Shown piece after piece: positions 8,736 through 14,794 of a stretch of 14,794 nt of DNA (position 1 is its first letter; each line of letters begins with the position of its first letter). Under the pieces are notes generated by a model, which was not told the origin of the DNA, made no database searches, and was given only the letters and a program-made list of their open reading frames with translations. The DNA comes from Euperipatoides rowelli (lineage: Eukaryota; Onychophora; Udeonychophora; Euonychophora; Peripatopsidae): the NCBI GenBank assembly GCA_003024985.2, contig PXIH01S0005639.1. One strand, given 5' to 3'. A program made the position numbers and the translations under genes.

Positions 8736-9369
8736 GTGGCATTGTTCATCAAATTGTATGGAGGCAATAGAGAAGATGGTCTAGATAAAACAGGATTTTA
8801 AAAAAATATGTTCAATTAATTGGCAAGAAACCTCCAAGCTATGTATTAAATCTACCATACCTCCCACCAACTTCAGCATTAGGAAGACAGCACAGCCTCT
8901 GTGTCTACCACCAGGTCCAGTTGTGGTCAGGTAGTCATCTTCCAGATGTGGACTGGGCATGGAAGGTTGAAAATAGAAAATATGCACCAATTACAACAAA
9001 AAATCTGCCAGCATCTAATTATCTTCTCTAACTTGTTCACTGTAAAAAGCTGTTTTGTGAAATATTGTGATTGTAGAAAAGTGGTCTCATCACCCTACAA
9101 TGTGTGGAGAGTGTGCAGGTGATTTTTGTTCCAAGAGATTAAAGTTTAAATTGTCAATGACAAATAAGAGGACCTTGAATGCGATGAAAAATATGATGTA
9201 CATTTCTGTGTTTCTCAAGTACCAAAGCATTTGTCTAACAACACTTCAATCAGCTCAAAGAAATGGCATACTAGTACACAAATGGCTCTGGACAAATGAA
9301 TGATTTAATGTTGCTAAATGTTGACCAAGAAACTGAAAATGTGATGCTTTTTACATGTTTTACACAATA
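8736..9369 (+). pseudogene. Repeat-encoded protein with YHQVQLW motif and Cys cluster, C-terminal part, broken
   Basis: Three frames carry successive pieces of one protein. 8736-8790 reads VALFIKLYGG. After a one-base shift, 8799-9028 reads LPPTSALGRQHS, YHQVQLWSGSHLPDVDWAW and NLPASNYLL before TAA at 9029-9031. Then come HCKKLFC in the same frame, YCDCRK (9063-9080) one frame over, and MCGECAGDFC (9100-9129) in a third frame. The order PPT..QHS, Y-QVQ-W, DWGW-like, then a C-x-C / C-x2-C cluster is characteristic of the C-terminal end of a repeat-encoded protein family frequent in insect genomes. The Cys cluster probably bound zinc. Coding-like text continues after 9150 (DLECDEKYDVHF, then LLNVDQETENV), and an AATAAA lies at about 9366. 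The function of the intact protein is unknown to me. At least three frameshifts and three stops make this a pseudogene. Confidence 0.65.
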
Positions 9370-10479
9370 AAACATTTATACCATAGTATGTTTAATTGAT
9401 AAATCAATGCACTGCTGTAGCAGTGGAAAAAGTATCATTAAACATTATTACCACACAAAAATTAGCTTTGTTTACCTTTTTAGTACTTACAACAAATACG
9501 TAGGATTTTTTTTGTAGATAATTTCATGATCTTTAATTTTATACTGATGTATTAGTTTGGTAGAAGCAGTGGTTACGTAGAAAATGAAAAAAAAAAAACG
9601 AATTTGTCAGCCATTTTTCTAAGATGGCAACATGTTCCGCATATTGGGTTTTAGATGATTTTTTTTCCTATGAATAAAGGAACCCTAGAGAACATATTTC
9701 AGAAAAATTAGCTTTCCAAAATTCTGTTCACTGCAGCAACACAATCTGACTAAACTAATATAATTATATAGTAATTATACATATGTTGTATATTTGTGGG
9801 GTGTCAGTATGTTTTGTTTCAATACCTGACCATACTTGCATCGTTAAATAATAGATGCCACATCTCACTAGCAAATACCTTTTCTATTATTCTGTTACTA
9901 GAGATGTAAATGTTGGAAAAATCTCATGAATTTAGATTCATAATATTTTTAACTGCTGAAATAAATGTCACTATGAAATCACTGCTAGTATAAGAACACT
10001 GCAATACATATAAGCCTATATAACCCATAAGATTCCCGTGAAGTTCATGAAAAGTAATGTACTAATTTGGAAATTAAAAACTAAGAACATAGGCTATATA
10101 AGCAGATGTTGACTTTGCAGCTTAAATAAAAATATATTATTACATATAACTTGATTTTTTTTTTGTTATGCAAATCAAAAGATGGGTGTGAGTAATACAA
10201 TAACATAATTTTATGCTTAAGTGAGTTTGAACTCAAGGATTAACTTCAGGCTCATATACCTAGCCATGGTAGAGAACTGATTATTTCAGCCTACCATATG
10301 CGAAAAACCTAAGAAACAAGATGACATTAATGAAAATGATTTAACTTTTTTTTTATATTAGGTTTAAAGAGTCACTGAAAAAAATGACATGCAAAGAGAA
10401 ATGAAACTGACTCTAACAACGAGGGTAAAGGTTAAGCTCTTGACATTATCACAACATTTAATAAAATTTTAGACAATAT
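9370..10479. other. AT-rich non-coding stretch
   Basis: No gene is seen. A perfect small palindrome occurs at 9410-9425 (cactgct, two bases, agcagtg). A segment at about 10342-10424 looks like an exon by its edges only (T-rich tract with ATATTAG at its left, GAGGGTAAAG at its right), but none of its frames gives a convincing protein. Confidence 0.5.
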
Positions 10480-10632
10480 ATTATTTTTAAAACGTTGACT
10501 GGAGATGATTTGGATCCAAGTGGCATGAACCTTCATGACGACTCGGAAACCAAGTCAATTTTCAATATGTTTTTTATGAATTCAGCATCTGGGGTGCATA
10601 TTGAAAATATCGCCCAGGTGTCAACATGGTAA
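10480..10632 (+). pseudogene. Unidentified coding-like island
   Basis: The frame from about 10480 to TAA at 10630-10632 gives roughly 50 residues, including TGDDLDPSGMNLHDDSETKS, then IFNMFFMNSASG and VHIENIAQVSTW. The base composition is clearly less AT-rich than its surroundings and the residues are varied, with an acidic middle. I do not recognise the family. There is no in-frame ATG near its start, so it would be an exon or the inside of a larger frame. The bases ATG|GTAACA at 10626-10632 could serve as a splice donor, but the upstream acceptor candidates are weak. It might be an exon of a host gene, or one more transposon fragment. Confidence 0.3.
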
Positions 10633-12784
10633 CAAAGATATTTGAAACTTTCTTTTACAAAAAAAAATGTTATTTTTTTTTATATATATAAAAAAAATTG
10701 ACAATAATGTAAAATGACTATTTTCATAGTAATGCAGTGTTTTCTGGTACTAAATAATTAATATAGAAAAATAATTAAAATGGGCTTTTCCATCGATTTA
10801 AATTTTAAAGAACATAATTTTTAATTGTAACATTAATGCCATGAATAATCTTAACTAAATTTCATAAAAAGCTCACTAACTAACATAAAATTAAATAAAT
10901 TAAAAACAATTTTGGTTTATCCTGCATTTCTGAGTTTTACAATAAAAATTGAAAAATATTAACTTACATTAAAAAATAAATAAATCTGATTTTCTTGGAG
11001 AATTGAAGGTTTCAAGTATGGGTCATCTCTGGATGATTTGCTGGAAGGTTGAAGATAAATAAGCTAAGTCTCTCGATGAATTGAAGTGGTGATGGGTCTC
11101 TGCGGAGAATGAAGATAGCAAGAATGGAGTGGAAATCAAATTTTGTAGAGGTTACAAATTTATCCATTAGGGAGAATGTTTTTTATATCATTTATTCAAT
11201 AAACAGATAGTGATATTTGTGGTTGTTAAAGAACAGTTTGTGGTGAGGATGCCAAGTAATATTTCTATTAATTTTTTAAGCTAACCTAGTGGTGCATAGT
11301 AATTTTGATTGGATAATAAGCTGGAACAAATAGCAAATTAAGTTGTTAGTTGACTGTTAGAAAAGGATTTTACTTAAATCCTTGGAATTGTTCAGTTATT
11401 TGCTTTGAGATTCAACATCCAAGTAGACCACACATTTTAATTTTTGGCCAGTGGAATTAGGGCTGTTGCAATATATTTGGTAATTTCTTGATATGTAGCT
11501 CTAGCTATGCGGTCATCTTCTTATTCAGTCCACCTGGGCAACTTGATTTTTTTTTTTTTTTTTGTAATCTTCTTAAAAATAATATATTGCAAAGCTGAAA
11601 CTTTTTTTATGCTTAAAAATTAGTAACAGGAGAACAAGTCTCCTGGTAAAGTTCCAGATGTTACAAACTCCAGGAAAAAGTTAATTTACATAATTTAATA
11701 GTTTTAAAATCCATGATAGGACAAAACAAGTCATGAGTTAAGTTGATTGAAAAGTCTAAACCAATCAATTAAAGTTTGATTATATTTCTTGAGTAATTAG
11801 TTTAAAAAATAAAGCCCATCAATAATTAAATCAATCAAAAAACAATTAAAAGTACCAATCCCAGGTCAAATCTTTCAAGAAGACAAAAACACATTAGAGG
11901 CTGTATGGAAAAGACAAATGAGAAAAACAAATATCATAAATCACTGTCATGACTACTTCAGGTAGGTCATAATTGGTCAGGGGATTAAAATTACATCAGG
12001 TAAGCTGTCACAGAACAATAGAAAATTTTGACATGTAGATATTGGATTTTAAATAAATTTGAATATCCTAAACCATATAGTATATGAAATCATATATGCA
12101 CCACATGAAATAACTGAAATAAGCAGGACAAAATCATTATATATAAAATAAATATACATGACTCAAAAAGCAGGTTAAAGAAACTTAGTTTAATAATAAA
12201 ATAAACAAGTTTCAGAATGGTAGTAATATTTTAAACATATTCAATATTTTAAGGTTTTGCTGCTATGAATATTACTATTAGTATTCAGCACAGCAGTCGT
12301 CCTCCCCCCCCCCCCTTTAACAAACAGGTAATATGGTAAAAGAAAAAGTCAATCGACTGTTTACTAGTTTGACCAAAGATCAATAAATGGGACAAATTGT
12401 CGTACAAGAAAAATATGTTTTTCAGAAAACAATTAAATTTCATAACATAAATTATAAATATGACTTTAGGGTTATCATCATGAATCTTTAAATCTCTAAG
12501 ATTTCTGCTAAAATGTTTTCATTATTTTATTAGCAATAGATTATCATCTTTTGAAAATAATGGACAAACGGTAAACACTTAATGCTGATAAACAATTGTT
12601 TGATTAAATAATTAGTTCAATTCATAACTCCAATTTATGAATTAATCTACAACTTTAATTAAAATATTTTTAAAAAAAATAAGAAACAGAACTGCTAATA
12701 TAAATTTATAAATAGCAAAAAAGTGATGGGACACACAATAACAGCTATCAGCTAATTGGACCAATTATATTGGCCATATATGTT
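10633..12784. other. Long AT-rich stretch with homopolymer runs and one weak island
   Basis: About 2.1 kb without a recognisable gene. A 17-T run lies at 11547-11563 and a 12-C run at 12304-12315, the latter striking in such AT-rich DNA. A purine-rich patch at 11000-11140 and a minus-strand coding-like island at 11437-11544 are the only segments with distinct composition. Just before the retrotransposon relic, aattggaccaatt (about 12756-12768) is a perfect short palindrome. Confidence 0.5.
11437..11544 (-). pseudogene. Weak coding-like island, unidentified
   Basis: Read on the minus strand from 11544 down, the frame gives KLPRWTE, one TAA, EDDRIARATYQEITKYIATA and LIPLAKN before a stop at 11439-11437. 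The residue mix is protein-like and less AT-driven than the flanks, but I cannot name a family. The frame starts next to a 17-T run. It may be a transposon scrap. Confidence 0.2.
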
Positions 12785-13470
12785 GGTCATCAGGGAATAA
12801 TATGTCAAAATGTCACATAATTTCCCAAACACACTTTTGCCTATTTTTATTTTGCTGTTGATTTTGCACATCTTGATTGCAATATTATAGATATCAATTT
12901 ATCTAAATAAACATAATTATTTACTTACTCAATATTGTACCATTTTCTTGACTTATTTTAGGTTTCATATATTTGTTAGACATCAATCCTGTCTTTACTA
13001 GTGTCATTTTTAGAATGGATTTTGAGCTAGCTTTGCATATATCAATGATCTTTTTCTGTAATTCTTCTGAACTTGAAGCCAAAAATACAATAACATCGCA
13101 AAAGCAAATATGGTTCAAATAGACTTCATTTCAGTTCAGTGTGTTCCTAATACAGACTTCTATAGACTTCTTTCAAGTGTAGTTGTATATAACTTGGAGC
13201 TGTTGTATCATTTTTATGAACTCTGTTTTTAATTTTGATCTTATTTATGTCTCATTGCAGATGCTGCCTCCTTTTATATGTTGTTGATCAAGACTATGTC
13301 TTTTGAGTACCTTGGCTATTTATGCTATTTAAAACAAATGAATGTATATTGAATTAAAGTTTTCATATTAAAAAAAGTCCTATAAAAAGGGAAATTTATT
13401 GTCCTACTCTTGCAAGTGTTCTGTGGTCCTAGTTTGACTCCTGAAACTCATAATGTTTTGCAGAAATTAC
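12785..13470 (-). pseudogene. Non-LTR retrotransposon reverse transcriptase, internal fragment, broken
   Basis: Minus-strand pieces in several frames follow the order of the palm region of a LINE reverse transcriptase. FRSQTRTTEHLQE (13448-13408) fits the GFR..ST.DH block. FIGLF, a stop, then YEN..NS (about 13390-13350) fits the F-DYEKAFDS block with the first catalytic Asp lost to a stop. VLKRHSLDQQHI (about 13310-13270), INKIKIKNRV (about 13250-13205) and a damaged GDT-SPK block follow. YLNHICFCDVIVFLASSSEE (around 13125-13065) covers the FADD active site, here FCDV. SILKMTLVKTGLMSN, YVYLDKL (12921-12895) and KIGKSVFGKLCDIL (about 12850-12803) complete it. The set resembles the RTE- or jockey-like insect endonuclease-RT elements; the clade cannot be fixed. 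No endonuclease part or 3' end was found. Both catalytic blocks are ruined and frameshifts are many, so it is long dead. Confidence 0.65.
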
Positions 13471-13825
13471 AACGATTTTGGAATTGGAATCTTTTTCTTT
13501 TTCCATATCAATTTTTCATTTGATTTTCATCTGTTTTGTTAGGTTGCATCAAATGTATTGTCTCTTAAACCAGTGATACATTTTCAGTCATCTAATATAT
13601 TTTCATTGGTAGTAAAGCTGATTTTTTTCCAGTTCTTTTGCTCTTCCCAGGATATCTATAAATTTGCTGAATCTCTTTTTGAATTGGTATTGAAACTTTT
13701 GTGAGTAGTTTTATTCTACTGATCAATTTACTGCAACTTCAATTTGTCAAGTTTAACCCATTGAAGCGCCACCTTTAACATGGCTAACCTTTAACTAGCC
13801 TATGAGTATTACCTGTGCAGAATCT
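13471..13825. other. Stretch between the retrotransposon relic and the palindrome
   Basis: No gene is secure. The minus strand of 13471-13700 may still belong to the upstream part of the retrotransposon, because coding-like scraps occur there, but I could not match them to a block. The patch around 13760-13800 is less AT-rich and has no frame. Confidence 0.4.
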
Positions 13826-14260
13826 CATAAATCTAAGATATATTACTAGCATCTGTCTATACAACTACACATCCTTCCTTTCCTCCTAAAAAAATTGAAG
13901 TTCAATCATTTCACCAATAATGTAACAAAATTAGCTTAATTTTTATTCTTAGTACATGTATTGGTAATAATATAGTTCAATAAATTAAAAATCAAAAACA
14001 AATTGTAGTTCATTCAATTGAAAAGAAAAATCGAAATTAGCTTACGAATAAATAACATAAGCTATTTTAGATTTTTTTTTTCAATTTATTGAATTACAAT
14101 TTGTTTTTGTTTTTTAATTTATTGAACTGAATTATTACCAATACATGTACTAAGAATAAAAATTAAGTTGAAATTATTGAACTGCAATTTTTTTAAGGAG
14201 AAAAGGAAGGATGTGAAGTTGTACAGGCAGACACTAATGATGTATTGTACTAACTTATTA
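13826..14260. repeat. Long near-palindrome (inverted repeat of about 200-base arms)
   Basis: The left arm (about 13837-14044) pairs with the right arm (about 14058-14248) almost to the centre, with only a 13-base loop (14045-14057). Matching blocks include tagctta at the core, ttcaataaattaaaaa, aaaaacaaattgta, gtacatgtattggtaataat, cttaatttttattcttag and acatccttcctttcctc. The left arm carries about 21 extra bases near 13913-13934. The outer 25 bases still match but differ mainly by transitions, and weaker similarity extends to about 13826 and 14260. A transcript from either strand would fold into a long hairpin of nearly 200 base pairs. It could be a foldback or MITE-type element, or a recent inverted duplication. 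No coding frame lies inside. Confidence 0.85.
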
Positions 14261-14794
14261 TTAACAATTATGTAATCATTTTTGTTCTAGGCTCCATTGT
14301 TTTTTTCCACATCAATTTCCTATTTGATGTATTTAAAAAAAAAAAAAAACAATTCCAGATTCTACCATTTGGTCACACCTATTATTTCTAAATCCATGAC
14401 CACATTACCTTATTCAATTGTCACCTTTTTCATGTGCTATTACTCTGGTACATTGAATTCTCACATAATTATTTTTTATTAAGACTTGTCTTTATCATGG
14501 AAATTCTGCACATTCTCAGAAAATTATTTTAAGTTTTCATCTGAATACCTTGTAGATGTAACATACACTAACCTTCAACCTAAATGGCGCTTGAAATGCC
14601 GATTGTATATTTTTTATCTCATCATATCTCTAAAAAAAAAAAATATTAAAGTCTATTCTTTTTTTATATATAGCTTAATATGTCTTTAATAAATCACTGT
14701 AGTTTTTTACCCATTTAAAATCATTTAATATTAAGTATTTTAAAGATTCCCAGAGACGGTAAAAATTCTCTAAACCGCCATCGCCATTTCCTAT
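14261..14794. other. AT-rich non-coding stretch at the right end
   Basis: No gene is recognised. Two adjacent plus-strand open frames (14297-14482 and 14486-14689) consist largely of residues encoded by A/T-rich codons and contain a 15-A run (14335-14349), so they look like chance frames. The last 50 bases are somewhat less AT-rich but are cut by the window edge. Confidence 0.5.

Noticed and set aside
8781-8990. Minus-strand open frame of 69 residues
   Set aside because: It is the antisense shadow of the YHQVQLW relic.
9624-9677. Short frame MATCSAYWVLDDFFSYE followed by AATAAA
   Set aside because: Seventeen codons with no recognisable motif or supporting signal; chance is the simpler reading.
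13496-14334. Direct repeat of about 28 T-rich bases (13496-13523 and 14307-14334) flanking the palindrome
   Set aside because: 23 of 28 positions match but the sequence is T-rich and low in complexity, so it cannot be taken as a target-site duplication.
14297-14689. Two adjacent plus-strand open frames (61 and 67 residues)
   Set aside because: Both are dominated by AT-rich codons with homopolymer-derived Lys stretches and no motif.
1-14794. CRISPR arrays, rRNA, intact tRNA, prophage or bacterial operon
   Set aside because: No regularly spaced direct repeats, no rRNA-like or complete tRNA-like segments, and composition and gene layout are eukaryotic.

Overview
The window is AT-rich (well over two thirds A+T by eye) eukaryotic nuclear DNA. 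It has long homopolymer runs, AATAAA signals, short coding islands and no operon-like gene packing. Nearly all recognisable coding sequence belongs to decayed mobile elements of kinds common in insect genomes. The two best relics belong to repeat-encoded protein families I associate mostly with Hemiptera (aphids, planthoppers and relatives), so an arthropod, perhaps hemipteran, source is the best guess. This assignment is inference. No bacterial, organellar or CRISPR feature was seen.

Layout from left to right: 1-1403 holds no recognisable gene. A minus-strand open frame (1404-1688, in-frame ATG at 1637) has coding-like composition but I cannot identify it. A tRNA-like region at about 2440-2530, followed by AATAAA and a 16-A tract ending at 2792, looks like an old SINE. 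From 3173 to 4166 lies a shrunken piggyBac-type element: terminal and internal inverted repeats survive, with only the C-terminal end of a transposase inside. At about 5100-5280 there is a weak trace of a Pif1/Helitron-type helicase P-loop. From 5285 to 7286 I see nothing secure.

7284-8201 is the best-preserved relic, the C-terminal half of a repeat-encoded protein with GQNKN and GHSFIPPDR motifs, broken by several stops and a pair of frameshifts. At 8736-9369 there is a second relic from a different family, with a QVQ-W motif and a cysteine cluster. An unidentified coding-like island lies at 10480-10632 and a weaker one at 11437-11544 (minus). 12785-13470 (minus) is the reverse-transcriptase region of a dead non-LTR retrotransposon. 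Next to it, 13826-14260 is a near-palindrome about 430 bases long that could fold into one long hairpin. The right end is plain AT-rich sequence.

No working gene set or pathway can be read here. The window is best described as an intergenic or intronic graveyard in which at least five kinds of transposable element have decayed. The items most worth follow-up are the long palindrome, the asymmetric piggyBac ends, the unidentified minus-strand frame and the possible Helitron trace.
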